64,000 nt of DNA from Heracleum sosnowskyi (lineage: Eukaryota > Streptophyta > Magnoliopsida > Apiales > Apiaceae). The stretch spans positions 82,691,178 through 82,755,177 of the forward strand of contig CM061241.1 of NCBI GenBank assembly GCA_030848705.1. Reading direction: 5' to 3'. Under the pieces are notes generated by a model. That model searched no databases. It was not told the DNA's origin and saw nothing but the letters and a program-made list of their open reading frames with translations. Position 1 is the first letter of the stretch. The number at the start of each line of letters is the position of its first letter. The position numbers were made by a program, and so were the translations under genes. Below, in pieces: positions 22,003 to 31,945 of this stretch.

Positions 22003-25000
22003 ATGGCACCTATAGTCAAGCTTATGTCTGCTGGAGGGTTCATCTATGAGAAGAACAACTCCATCCCTTTTGTTGTCAAGGAAAACCCGAACAACCTGTT
22101 CTTCAAAATGATGGATTTCATGAAGAATTGCAAGTTGAGCTATGCAATGTTTCACTCTACACCACTCTACAATGAGATAATCGAGGAAATTTGGACCTCA
22201 TGTGAGTATAGTGGAACAAACTGCACACTACAATTCACTCTTCAAGGTAATGAGTACATAGTTAATTCTGATGTTTTGCAAGCATGTTTACATATTCCTG
22301 ATAATAACTGTGATGCTTTGCCTACTAACACTGAAATAACTACCATGCTAAATTCTATAAACTACTCTTTGCCTACTGATAATCTGGGAAGAATAATTAG
22401 GAGAGGTTTGGTTAGGGAATACAGTTATTTAGCTGATGCATTCATTAAGGTCTTTTCTGGAAAGATTAGTAATTTTGATGCATTAACTAACTCTATGTTA
22501 ATTCTCCTAACCATGCTTCTAAATGATAGATATCACAACTTTAGCACCCAACTTATGTATGAAATTGGTGCTAAGTTGGGTGACAAAGCAAATAGGAAGA
22601 AAAATATCTATTATGCTAGGTTTCTGATGATGTTGGCTAACCATGTTAGTCCAGCACCATTAGTTATCTCTAACCCTAATGCCAGGTTTGAGTGCTTTGT
22701 GCAAGAAAAGAGAGTATTGACAGACATACTGAGGCTGAACCACAATGGTGATGTTCCAGTGGTGTATCTGCCAATCATTGAGGTAACTACTACTATCCCT
22801 GTTAGTGTAGCTAACACCTCTACTGTTTTACCTTCCAATGTTGCTATGGAGTCTGTAGCTGTGACCCAACAGGCTCCTGCCCTAGCAACAAAACCAAAAT
22901 CAAAGAAATCCTCCAAGCCAACCTCAGGTGCTTCTCAAAAGGCACCTGTTGTAAAAACTACCACACAACCTAAGGGGAGTGAGTCTGGAGTTGTGAGAGG
23001 TGAGGGAAGGGGTGAACATCAAAGAAACCCCAAGGATAAGGAAGGACAGGTTAGTGTGTACCAGCCAAGCCCCATTGTGTCTTCCCAACAAGGCACAATG
23101 AGTAACATGGATTTAAACACAAGTCTAATTGCATCCTCCCAAAAGGATGTGATTATTGAAACAAGCTCTCCTCCTAGAGCACAGTCCAAAAGGGTAAGGG
23201 ACACTTCAAGCCCACAGTCTACATTTTCCCAATACCAAAGGAGAGTGAAGCAAAAGTCCAAGGGTACACAGGGTGCACACACACTGGAAGCAACACTTCC
23301 AGTTTCTCAAATTCAGTTTGATGTAACCCCTATCATTTCTCTGGGGTTACAGTCCCATTCTCTAAACATCAATCTTGAATTATCTCCATCAAATTCACCA
23401 ACTCAATCTTTAGATGTGGACATGATCCATACATCTATTCCTGATTCTCCAACTCTAATCTTGGAGAAGCCCCACTCTGAAGCTGGTGGCCATCACTTGT
23501 TAAGTGATTTGTTGGGCCATCAACCAATTTTTCCTGAAGTTGCAAGGGGATCTGTGGACCAATCTTTAAAATCAATCACCACAGACTCTACTGTAATTTC
23601 TCATTCTCAAAGTGCTTTCTTGACTTCATCAACGAAACAGTCTATTTCGTTGACAAGTGTTTCTCCATCAACGGTATCCATACCGTTGACAGTTCAAACT
23701 ACCATTCCGTTGATAGTTCACTCTGCACCTTTAATTGAAAATCAAGTTGTTCCCACAACTAGTGCAGATGATCTAGTGGTAGTTGAGACACTTCTAGGAC
23801 TGAGAGGGAGTGAAACTGAGAGGCTGGCTTGCAGCCAGGCAAAAGGAGAGAATGTGAGTGAGAGGCTGGCTATTTCTTCCAGCCAGGCAAAAGGAGAGAT
23901 TGAGAGTTCCACCTTAGAAGGTGAAGGTGAGGGTGTGAGAGGTGTGAGCCATGGGGAGCCCATGATGCAAGAACAGAGTGGAGAGAGAGAAGGGACTACA
24001 GGAGTAATAAGGATGGAAGCAGTCATTGCTAGTGAGTTAATGGAGGTCAGTGAGGGAGAAAGGGAACTTACTTTCCAAGAGGTTTATCAACAAACTCTGG
24101 ATAGTATTTCCCTGGATCCTGAGACCTTTACTCATCCTGTGTCAGCCTATCAAGTTTTGGCTCAACAGGGCAATGTGGAGGCAGAGAGGTCACTACAACT
24201 AATTCACACAACTGCATCAATGCAAAGAGCAAAGGATGCCTTGACCAATCTACCTCCAGGGGCTGAAGCAAGTGGAGAATTTGATTTTTCTGATAATGAG
24301 GATAGCTTTGGTGACATTCTACAGGTGGCCACTACTGCACAGACTGGGACTTCTGTGGTGCCTCCTACACCAAACTGGCTTTCTCAAGATATGCATGGTA
24401 GATGCAATTTGGATGCTGCCATCACAAGGCAGTACAATGAAGCATATCTAGCTCATGAGTCTGCAGGAGCAAGGGACAAGAAATTCTACAAAGCCATCAT
24501 GGATTCTCTGGAAATTCAAAGGCTACAAATGTTGCAGACAAGGATTGAGGCTACAGAAATCAAGGACTCAATTAGCAACCTTAGGGCTGCTACTGACAGG
24601 AGGCTAGATGAAAAGCTTCCTCTTCACACTGTCTCCAGGATGACAAGGTTTTTCACCAAGGAACCTGAAGTGTCTTCATCTTTGAAAACTCTTTCCTCTA
24701 GAGTGGACAAAGTTGAGGCTACACTTAGTCACATGCAAAAGGAGCAGGAGAAGCAAACTCAGCTACTCACCCAGCTTCTGGCAGCTCAAGGGCTCCCTAT
24801 CATCTCACTTGATGCTAACAAAAAGGGGGAGAAATCTAAGGAGCTAGACATTAATATTACAAAGGTTATGGTCCCAGCCATCTCCTTACCAGACGAGCCA
24901 TTAGCAATGGGGGAGTTTCCAAAGAAGAAAAAGGACAGTATTGACCTGATCCAGGAAGCCTCTTTGAGGATGAAACTTGCAGAACAAATCAAGGATCACT

Positions 25001-26469
25001 GGTCAAATATTGAAGCAAAGGTCAAGAAGCTAGCTGACACTAAAAAGGTATCATCTGTACAAGCTACTTCAATACCACCATCAACAAATGAAATGGTGAC
25101 AGTGCAAGTGGAGCCACAATTCAGGAGTTCCTATGTCATGGAACCCCTTCAGCATGGAGTCCTTCAAGATTCAAGGAATGAGAAAGGACAAGCTTCATGT
25201 TTGAGGAATGTGGATGCAAGAGGGATATCTCCAGTATCTCCCATAAAACCCAAAGGCAAGAACATAGAAAGGATAGCTTATCCTCCACCAAAGCCAGATG
25301 AGTTCAAAGTCTTAGGGAAGCTGATCAAGGAGAGCAAAGAAAGCAATCATCCAAGCATAAGGAACAAGAGGGCACTCATCTACAGGGATAGCAAGGAAAT
25401 CTACATTTGGGTTGGTCACCCAAATTTTGCTAAGGCCAAAGCTGAAGAAAGTGAAAGGGCAGCAATGCAAGCTCTTGCAGTTGCTCAATCACTTGAAGAT
25501 GAAGAAGCCCTACAGGAAGAAAAGGCCAAGGATAAAGCTAAGGAAGCTGGAAAGAAGAAGAGAACAAGTCAGCCAAAGGCTAGAGCTAAGAGGAATCTGA
25601 ACTTTGATGAAGATGATTCTCAAGAAACTGCTCAAGACTCTTCCACAACAAGTGCACATCAAATTCCTGGTGATCTACCTATTGAGGGAAAGTTGGCTTG
25701 TGATCCTGCACATCCTGTCAATTTTCATGATCAACCAATCATGCCAAAAGAGGAACCTTTTGAATTTGATGAAGCCTACTTTCCAAAGTTCCTGTTAGAG
25801 AAGGACCAACCAATGAAGACAAAGAAGAGGTCTGTCAAAGCAAAGCCTGTTCTTGTGAGAAAGCCACAATCTCAAAAACCCCCTGCAAACCCAGAGGACT
25901 GCATGTACATTGCTGACATCAGGGAAGAATCCAGTCTACATCTTGACTTAGACAACCTGGTGGAAGTAAGGGGAATTGCAGCTTCTCAAAAGTTGCCTGA
26001 AAGACTAGTGTTCATATTCAAGGGAGGTAGAGAACAAGTGTGGCCTCTCTACAGAATTTTAGGAGAAGACTATCAAACACTACTCTCAGTGTTTAGATGC
26101 TTGAAAAAGGACTTTGGTTTCACCAAAACAGCCAAGTCTGAGGTGGTCTCCAAAATCTGTCAGATAAAGGCTAGCTGGAACAAGCCTGAGGCTCTTCCCA
26201 GGATACTTAGAGTTCCCTCAACAGGAAAGAAAATCCATCTTCAACCTTATTGGATGATGGAGTTTAAGGACAAGGACAATTGCAGAAGATTCTTCAGAAT
26301 GGAAGACCAGCTGGAGAAGGCATCTAATCAAACTCTAAAGCTGATGCAATCCAAGCTTGGTGATCAAGATGAAGAGGAGAAAATCTTCTACAGAAGGCTA
26401 CAGGTCCAGATTGAGGAAAACAACTCCAAGAGAGGGAAGAAGACTATGCCACAAAGAAGTCACAGATGA
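22003..26469 (+). CDS. Sirevirus-1 ORF3 ('env-like' position), 1488 aa
   Basis: Very long protein between pol and the 3' LTR, where Sireviruses carry a so-called env-like gene. The N-terminal 240 residues look folded. A long Ser/Thr/Pro-rich middle carries five copies of the element DNA motif (23628-23723). A short coiled coil lies near residues 880-935. A C-terminal domain (about 1310-1488) holds the phrase FIFKGGREQVWPLY and ends Lys/Arg-rich. I see no signal peptide and no convincing membrane segment, so an envelope role is not supported. The counterpart in Sirevirus-2 (37422-41141) has the same layout. Function unknown; ATG context is optimal for plants. Confidence 0.85.
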   Translation: MAPIVKLMSAGGFIYEKNNSIPFVVKENPNNLFFKMMDFMKNCKLSYAMFHSTPLYNEIIEEIWTSCEYSGTNCTLQFTLQGNEYIVNSDVLQACLHIPDNNCDALPTNTEITTMLNSINYSLPTDNLGRIIRRGLVREYSYLADAFIKVFSGKISNFDALTNSMLILLTMLLNDRYHNFSTQLMYEIGAKLGDKANRKKNIYYARFLMMLANHVSPAPLVISNPNARFECFVQEKRVLTDILRLNHNGDVPVVYLPIIEVTTTIPVSVANTSTVLPSNVAMESVAVTQQAPALATKPKSKKSSKPTSGASQKAPVVKTTTQPKGSESGVVRGEGRGEHQRNPKDKEGQVSVYQPSPIVSSQQGTMSNMDLNTSLIASSQKDVIIETSSPPRAQSKRVRDTSSPQSTFSQYQRRVKQKSKGTQGAHTLEATLPVSQIQFDVTPIISLGLQSHSLNINLELSPSNSPTQSLDVDMIHTSIPDSPTLILEKPHSEAGGHHLLSDLLGHQPIFPEVARGSVDQSLKSITTDSTVISHSQSAFLTSSTKQSISLTSVSPSTVSIPLTVQTTIPLIVHSAPLIENQVVPTTSADDLVVVETLLGLRGSETERLACSQAKGENVSERLAISSSQAKGEIESSTLEGEGEGVRGVSHGEPMMQEQSGEREGTTGVIRMEAVIASELMEVSEGERELTFQEVYQQTLDSISLDPETFTHPVSAYQVLAQQGNVEAERSLQLIHTTASMQRAKDALTNLPPGAEASGEFDFSDNEDSFGDILQVATTAQTGTSVVPPTPNWLSQDMHGRCNLDAAITRQYNEAYLAHESAGARDKKFYKAIMDSLEIQRLQMLQTRIEATEIKDSISNLRAATDRRLDEKLPLHTVSRMTRFFTKEPEVSSSLKTLSSRVDKVEATLSHMQKEQEKQTQLLTQLLAAQGLPIISLDANKKGEKSKELDINITKVMVPAISLPDEPLAMGEFPKKKKDSIDLIQEASLRMKLAEQIKDHWSNIEAKVKKLADTKKVSSVQATSIPPSTNEMVTVQVEPQFRSSYVMEPLQHGVLQDSRNEKGQASCLRNVDARGISPVSPIKPKGKNIERIAYPPPKPDEFKVLGKLIKESKESNHPSIRNKRALIYRDSKEIYIWVGHPNFAKAKAEESERAAMQALAVAQSLEDEEALQEEKAKDKAKEAGKKKRTSQPKARAKRNLNFDEDDSQETAQDSSTTSAHQIPGDLPIEGKLACDPAHPVNFHDQPIMPKEEPFEFDEAYFPKFLLEKDQPMKTKKRSVKAKPVLVRKPQSQKPPANPEDCMYIADIREESSLHLDLDNLVEVRGIAASQKLPERLVFIFKGGREQVWPLYRILGEDYQTLLSVFRCLKKDFGFTKTAKSEVVSKICQIKASWNKPEALPRILRVPSTGKKIHLQPYWMMEFKDKDNCRRFFRMEDQLEKASNQTLKLMQSKLGDQDEEEKIFYRRLQVQIEENNSKRGKKTMPQRSHR

Positions 26470-26655
26470 AACATTTGCTCAGACTAGAGGAGCACTTGTG
26501 GGCATTAGTCTTGTAAGTCTTGTATTTTGTCTATAAAGTTTTGAAGCTTAATACATTTTCTACTTTTGTAATTTATGATGTATCTGAGTGTTTTTGTTAT
26601 CATCAAGTCTCTTGATTTATGGCTGTTATTCTATCAGTCATAAATTGGGGGAGAT

Positions 26656-27674
26656 TGTTAGGAATATGTTGTTCTTGATGATAAACATAAAACACTTAGT
26701 AGAATTTGTGTAAAGTCATTTTTGTAACTGTCAACGAAATGGCATGCTTTGCAGCATTCCGTTGACAGGAAGCTCATCAACGAAATGAGTGTTGTAGCAA
26801 TTGCATTGTACAATACTTCTCAGTATGATAGGCATTCTGTTATATGTTTTAGATAGGTTTTCTAAGTCATGTTGACTAAGTACTAGATAGGCAAAATAGG
26901 TTGGTTAATTGTAAATATGTTATGCCTTGTAATTTTGACTAAGTGAAGACATGTCAACGGTATGAAGATTACTCTGTCAACGGTATGGAGTTTACCCGTC
27001 AACGAAACGAGGGAAACACCATCAACGGAATGAAGAATGAAGCTATCAACGAAACACATCTCCTTGCTATCAACGAATCAATGTTGCTTTTTGAACAGTT
27101 GACAAAGTGATAGTGACAGTTTACTGAACAGATCTAAAAGGAGATATGGAAGTGTACTTTGCATTGGAAGCCATCAAAGTGGATACTGGAAATAAGGAAA
27201 CATTCCAATTTCCAATAAGGCTCTTGGAAATGATTATAATGAACATGAAGACAAAAGCAAAGATCTCCAAGGACCATTGGACAAAAGGAATGAAAAGCAA
27301 GCTACTGATGGTTACTACTATTATTCTTTAGTTTAACCAAACGTAGAATTGTAAACTTGGGATTATATAACCAAGTGTAGCAGTTACTTTAGAAACAAGA
27401 GAAGAAACACAAATAGATTGTATTAGCTATTTTTGAGAGCAATTCTTCTCTACAACCTTGTAACTGAGCAGCTGTGTACTTCTGTATCACAGATTATTTC
27501 CGCAATAAAAACACTTCAGTTGGATCATCAAACAATCCAACTGAATTATTTATATCTTGTGTTTTTATTTATTCAGTTCAGTTTTATTTTATAAAGTGTT
27601 TAGTTTCAAGAAAATATCAAGAATTGTATTCAACCCCCCCTTCTACAATTCTGTTAGGTCATTTGGGAATAACA
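26656..27674 (+). repeat. Sirevirus-1 3' LTR
   Basis: 1019 bp. I found no difference from the 5' LTR on reading through. Preceded by the PPT AAATTGGGGGAGA (26642-26654). Confidence 0.95.
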
Positions 27675-27799
27675 GCCTTATAAATGACATTTTCATAATT
27701 CTTTTGTAGAAAAACCCGCGTTTAATTTTTCTAAAGGGTAGCAGGATAAGAAATGAGTGGTGAATTTATCTATTTTATAATTAAATCTAATTTTGGTAA

Positions 27800-28054
27800 A
27801 ATAATAAAATAATTAACTTCGGACGAAAAACCAAATCCGTCGTAAGATAAAAACAACGACGTTTCATTTGGCACGCTAATTTTCTCTTTTTTAATTGTTT
27901 GGAGCCAAATTTTATTAATAAAATAATAAACTTGCGACAAAATTATTTTCCGTCGTAAATACTTACGACATAATCTTCTTTTCCGTCGTAAGTACGGCGC
28001 ACCCAACATTCCGTCATTAGTTTTTCGTCGCAAATGCCCTGATTTGTTGTAGTG
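27800..28054. mobile_element. CACTA-type element remnant (right end)
   Basis: On the minus strand the sequence begins CACTACAACAAATC at 28054, a typical En/Spm (CACTA) end. Inward lie repeated CCGTCGTAA/TTACGACGG phrases in both orientations (about 27835, 27950, 27980), as in CACTA subterminal repeats. No left end and no TSD were found, so extent and type are provisional. Confidence 0.5.
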
Positions 28055-28390
28055 ATATATTACAAGTCAATTTTTTTTCACGTTTACCTTCTAAATTAAA
28101 AGACAATACTCATATAAAATGCAATTTCTATTTCTCTTCGGTTCCAATTTTAAATATGAAAAGAATTTAATTGTTTTTAAATATGAACGAATAGAGAAAA
28201 CTAAATATATTATCTTAATATTTTCTAAATTTTTGTTTGTTCAAGTAAAAATAATTTGCGTTCAATGAAAGAATGACTTTCAAGATATTCAAATATTAGA
28301 AATTTTGTTAAAATTGATAAATAAATGTTGTAATTTATACAGTAGATTATTGTGTTATCTGTTAAATTTGATAACAATGAGAGAATATTG
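28055..28390. other. AT-rich spacer
   Basis: No gene, RNA or element end recognised before the target duplication (GGAGT, 28391-28395) of element D. Confidence 0.45.
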
Positions 28391-28395
28391 GGAGT

Positions 28396-29020
28396 TGTTG
28401 TGGAATAAAAACTGTGCTTGCGAATTTAATGCTAGGGTTAGAGAGCTTCGAGCTTTAATGGCTGTTCTCGTGTTTCGTGACTAAATCGGTCCTCACAAAA
28501 TGCCTACGTATCTCAATTCATAATTGAGAATCATGCCAAAAATGTAGTTCTTGGTATTGCCCTCGGGGCTCTGGCGGCAGGGGCACACCAAGGACGTAGT
28601 GACTTGTATGTCCTTATTCGAGGATGAAGTCTAAAACGTAGTTCTGAGATGAGGGGTCAGACCCTTTATATAGGCGTTTAGAAGCCTAGTGGATACGTAT
28701 TGATTTCCTTGAAGGATAAATCTTATCCTTGACGATGGATAAGTATCATCACTTTCTTGAAGGATAAGTCTTATCATTGACGGTGGATAAGAATTAATTC
28801 TAGATCCTTCCTTGTAGGAGTTGTTTCCATATCATAACGGACTTGTATTGAAACAAGCCCAATTGTATTAGAACAAGCCTGTATTGGACGTCTCATAATA
28901 CAAGTTATACTTCTAGCCCAAATATTAATTACGAAATTAATATTTAATTAGAGTTTCGGGTCTTATTAATGGACCAGCTAGGTTTAATTAATGCAATATT
29001 AATTATGTCTTTAGGGTTAT
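28396..29020 (-). repeat. Element D 3' LTR (main part)
   Basis: Minus-strand TATA box CTATATAAAG at about 28672-28663, followed by 'tacgtaggca' (28512-28503 region), also found just after the TATA of elements A and B. The remaining 15 bp of the LTR lie beyond Sirevirus-2 at 41853-41867. Confidence 0.8.
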
Positions 29021-29564
29021 TGTTAGATATAATTGCTGATGTTTGTTTATCAGTGTTTAAGCAACAGGAACTGACCAGAGTTTATCAGAAGCCGGTCAAA
29101 GTTTAATTAAACTCTGACAGGGTGAAGAGTTTAAAGGAAGCCGGTCAGAGTTTGTTTAAAGTCTGACAAGGTGATAGTTGAATTAGCTGTCGGTGCTGAA
29201 TTGAAGATTCTAGAAGCAATATATTCTGAAGATGGAAAGAAGCAGAATATATTGATACAGCTAAGGAAACGGAATAGAAGATAAGAAGCAATCCTTAATT
29301 GATAACAATTGTATAGCTAATTTGTAGGAATATCAATTAGATAAGGATTGTGTAACTGTGTACTATATAAACACAGATAGGTTATCCCTAGAAGGGACGC
29401 GAACATTGAATACATTATTCTTGTAACCTAGTAGCTCTTTGTGATTCATTAACATCACTAAGAGAGAATTATTTAATATAATTCAGTTTGTTGATTTACA
29501 AACCTGTGTTCTTAACTGTTATTCTCATACATACTTGATTATATATTGTGTATTCGGCCTAACA
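29021..29564 (+). repeat. Sirevirus-2 5' LTR
   Basis: TGTTAGAT...CTAACA. TATA box CTATATAAAC at about 29363-29372. Direct and inverted copies of the AGAGTTT/AAACTCT motif lie at about 29077-29166. Confidence 0.95.
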
Positions 29565-29579
29565 ATTGGTATCAGAGCC
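29565..29579 (+). other. Sirevirus-2 primer-binding site
   Basis: ATTGGTATCAGAGCC immediately inside the LTR; initiator-Met tRNA type. Confidence 0.9.
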
Positions 29580-29628
29580 ATTGGCTGTTTAATATATACA
29601 GTTTTACGATTCAAACACAGTATTAATC

Positions 29629-31932
29629 ATGTCTGAAGAAAATCAAACTGCTCCTAAGGCTGAACAGGTTAAGCCCAATTCTGTGAGTCGATATGAAACA
29701 ATCAGGGTTCCAATTCTCAGGCCAGTAGAGTATCCGATTTGGAAGGTTAAGATGACCATGTTTCTGGAGGCTACAGATCCAGAATACCTTGACAGAATTT
29801 ATGATGGTCCTCATATGCCAACTAAATTGTCCCCTGTTGTTGATGGACAAGAACAAAAGACTGTTCCAAAGGAAAAGAAAGATATGACTCCTGAGGACAT
29901 CTCATCAATTGCAAAAGATGCAAAGGTTAGACATCTTCTCCACAGTGCTTTAGATAATGTTATGTCTAACAGAGTAATTGGCTGCAAGACTACCAAAGAG
30001 ATATGGGATGCTTTAGAAGTCAGATGTCAGGGAACAGGTGCTATCAAGAAGAACAGAAAGACAATACTCACACAGGAGTATGAGCACTTTGATTCAAGAC
30101 CTAATGAAACCTTGACTGAGACTTATGATAGATTTTGTAAACTGTTGAATGATCTGTCTCTGGTTAATAAAGAATATGAGCTTGAAGAGTCTAATCTCAA
30201 GTTTCTGTTATCTCTACCTGAAAAGTGGGATTTAAAGACAACCACAATAAGAGATAATTATGAGCTTGCTGATACAGATCTTGATGAAATCTATGGGTTA
30301 TTGAAAACTCATGAACTGGAGATAGAACAAAGGAATAGAAGATTGAGTAAAAAGACAAGATCTGTTGCTCTCAAAGTCGAAGAGAAGCCCATTAAGAAGG
30401 AATCATCAAGGAAGAAAGCCAAGGGAAAGGCTTTAGTCATTAAATCTGAAAGTGAGTCATCAAATTCTGATGATGACTCAAACTCTGGTGAAGCTTCTGA
30501 TTCTGATGATGATGAAGAACAGATGATGCAAATGGCTGCATTGATGGTGAAGACCTTCAAGAAGATGGGGTTCAAGAACTTCAAGAAGGGAAAGAGATTC
30601 TCAAGGAGAGATTCAAATTCTGAGAAGAAGAATTTCAGAAAGTCTGGAAAGAAAGACAAATCTGAGATCCAGTGCTACAAGTGCAAAGAGATGGGTCATT
30701 ATGCCCCAGAGTGCAAGAAAGGCAAATCTGAGAAAGCACTCATCTCTAAAGGCAAAGACTGGGCAGATACTTCAGACTCTGATGATGGAGAAAATTATGC
30801 TCTTATGGCAACTGTCAGAGATGAGACTGAGTCATCTGAAAATAAGGTACCCCTAACTACTTATGCTTATGATACTGATAATATATCTGAGTTAAGAGTA
30901 TATCTGAAAAGTGTTCATGTTAGCTATAGGGATCAGACTTTAGAAAATGAAAGAATTAAATCTGAGAATCTTAGTCTTAAAGATAGAAACAAGGTTCTTG
31001 AAGGAGAACTTGAAAGTATGAAGCAGATTCAAAAAGAAAGAGATGATGCTGTTTATGTAGAACAGGAGTTGCTGAAAAGATATAGGCAACTAGAATCTGA
31101 TTTAGAAAAGGAAAGAAAAATAATCAAAACTTGGACAGATTCTGGAAGAGACACTCATCAAGTGTTTCAGACTGATTCTGTAGGTTTAGGTTATTGTGAA
31201 AATGATGAACTGAGGTTTAAAGACAAGGTTAAGGTAAAACCACAACTTAAACCTGTGAAATTTGTTCCAGAAGCCAATAAGTTAAAATCTGTTGTAATAA
31301 GAGAAGCTGATATGGAATCAGATGAAGCCTGTGAAAGAGAGGAAAATATTATAACAGAAAAACTTATGGAAGTAGAAGCTGTTAGAAAACCAGTAAAAAC
31401 TTGTGAAAAACAGGTTAATGTTGGATTGATGACAGGAAAACAGTTCAATCATAAGTTGAAAGAGATAAAATCTGCCATGAAACCAAAAGGGTCCAAGAAG
31501 AATAGGAATGGAAAGATAGGCATAAATAATAGAAATAATCATTTGCCTAATGCTGGTGCTTCAAGGAAAACATGTTACAATTGTGGTAGTTCTAATCATC
31601 TTGCTAGATTTTGCACTAAGAACAAACATATTAATTCTTTACCTTCTACATCAGGAGTAAAGAATGATTATGTTAGAGTAAGACCACAAACTCTATGCAC
31701 ACACTGTGGGAGCACATGGCATTCCATTTATACTTGCAAGAGTTATCATGCTATTTATCACAACTATTATGAGCTAAAACCCAATCTAAAGTGGGTTAGA
31801 GCAAACTCTGCAAGTGTAAAGTCTGACAATGTTAGTTTAAACTCTGATAATGCTGATTCCGCTGCAAAAGCTAACACTGTTAAGAAAGACAAAGGATCCA
31901 AGCAAGTCTGGATCCTTAAAACTAACACTTAG
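29629..31932 (+). CDS. gag: Sirevirus-2 gag polyprotein
   Basis: 767 aa. UBN2-type capsid domain at the N-terminus (about 35-230), a Ser/Asp/Glu-rich stretch, a first CCHC knuckle near residue 348 (CYKCKEMGHYAPEC), a coiled coil (about 440-510), a second knuckle near 650 (CYNCGSSNHLARFC) and a third near 690 (CTHCGSTWHSIYTC). Three knuckles is one more than in Sirevirus-1. It ends with a TAG stop just before pol, which is in another frame. Motif-derived Asn-Ser-Asp peptides cluster near the end. Confidence 0.92.
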   Translation: MSEENQTAPKAEQVKPNSVSRYETIRVPILRPVEYPIWKVKMTMFLEATDPEYLDRIYDGPHMPTKLSPVVDGQEQKTVPKEKKDMTPEDISSIAKDAKVRHLLHSALDNVMSNRVIGCKTTKEIWDALEVRCQGTGAIKKNRKTILTQEYEHFDSRPNETLTETYDRFCKLLNDLSLVNKEYELEESNLKFLLSLPEKWDLKTTTIRDNYELADTDLDEIYGLLKTHELEIEQRNRRLSKKTRSVALKVEEKPIKKESSRKKAKGKALVIKSESESSNSDDDSNSGEASDSDDDEEQMMQMAALMVKTFKKMGFKNFKKGKRFSRRDSNSEKKNFRKSGKKDKSEIQCYKCKEMGHYAPECKKGKSEKALISKGKDWADTSDSDDGENYALMATVRDETESSENKVPLTTYAYDTDNISELRVYLKSVHVSYRDQTLENERIKSENLSLKDRNKVLEGELESMKQIQKERDDAVYVEQELLKRYRQLESDLEKERKIIKTWTDSGRDTHQVFQTDSVGLGYCENDELRFKDKVKVKPQLKPVKFVPEANKLKSVVIREADMESDEACEREENIITEKLMEVEAVRKPVKTCEKQVNVGLMTGKQFNHKLKEIKSAMKPKGSKKNRNGKIGINNRNNHLPNAGASRKTCYNCGSSNHLARFCTKNKHINSLPSTSGVKNDYVRVRPQTLCTHCGSTWHSIYTCKSYHAIYHNYYELKPNLKWVRANSASVKSDNVSLNSDNADSAAKANTVKKDKGSKQVWILKTNT

Positions 31933-31945
31933 TGTCTGTTTGTGA

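Larger units (their letters stand above)
14557..27674 (+). mobile_element. Sirevirus-1: complete Ty1/copia (Sirevirus/Maximus-SIRE type) retrotransposon
   Basis: 13,118 bp; LTRs 1019 bp each; TSD GCCTT (14552-14556 and 27675-27679). PBS TGGTATCAGAGC (15578-15589) matches initiator-Met tRNA priming. The PPT (26642-26654) lies just before the 3' LTR. Order is gag, then PR-IN-RT-RH (copia order, integrase before RT), then a large ORF3, the arrangement of Sireviruses. All three frames are open and the two LTRs look identical, so the copy is very young and possibly autonomous. About 36 copies of a TCAACGAAA-type motif are spread over LTRs, genes and the pol-ORF3 gap. Confidence 0.95.

Noticed and set aside
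1000..28260. Similarity between about 1005-1065 and 28200-28265 ('tatcttaatatttt..aatttttgtt')
   Set aside because: Short and AT-rich; not enough to claim an element flanking the whole 27 kb.
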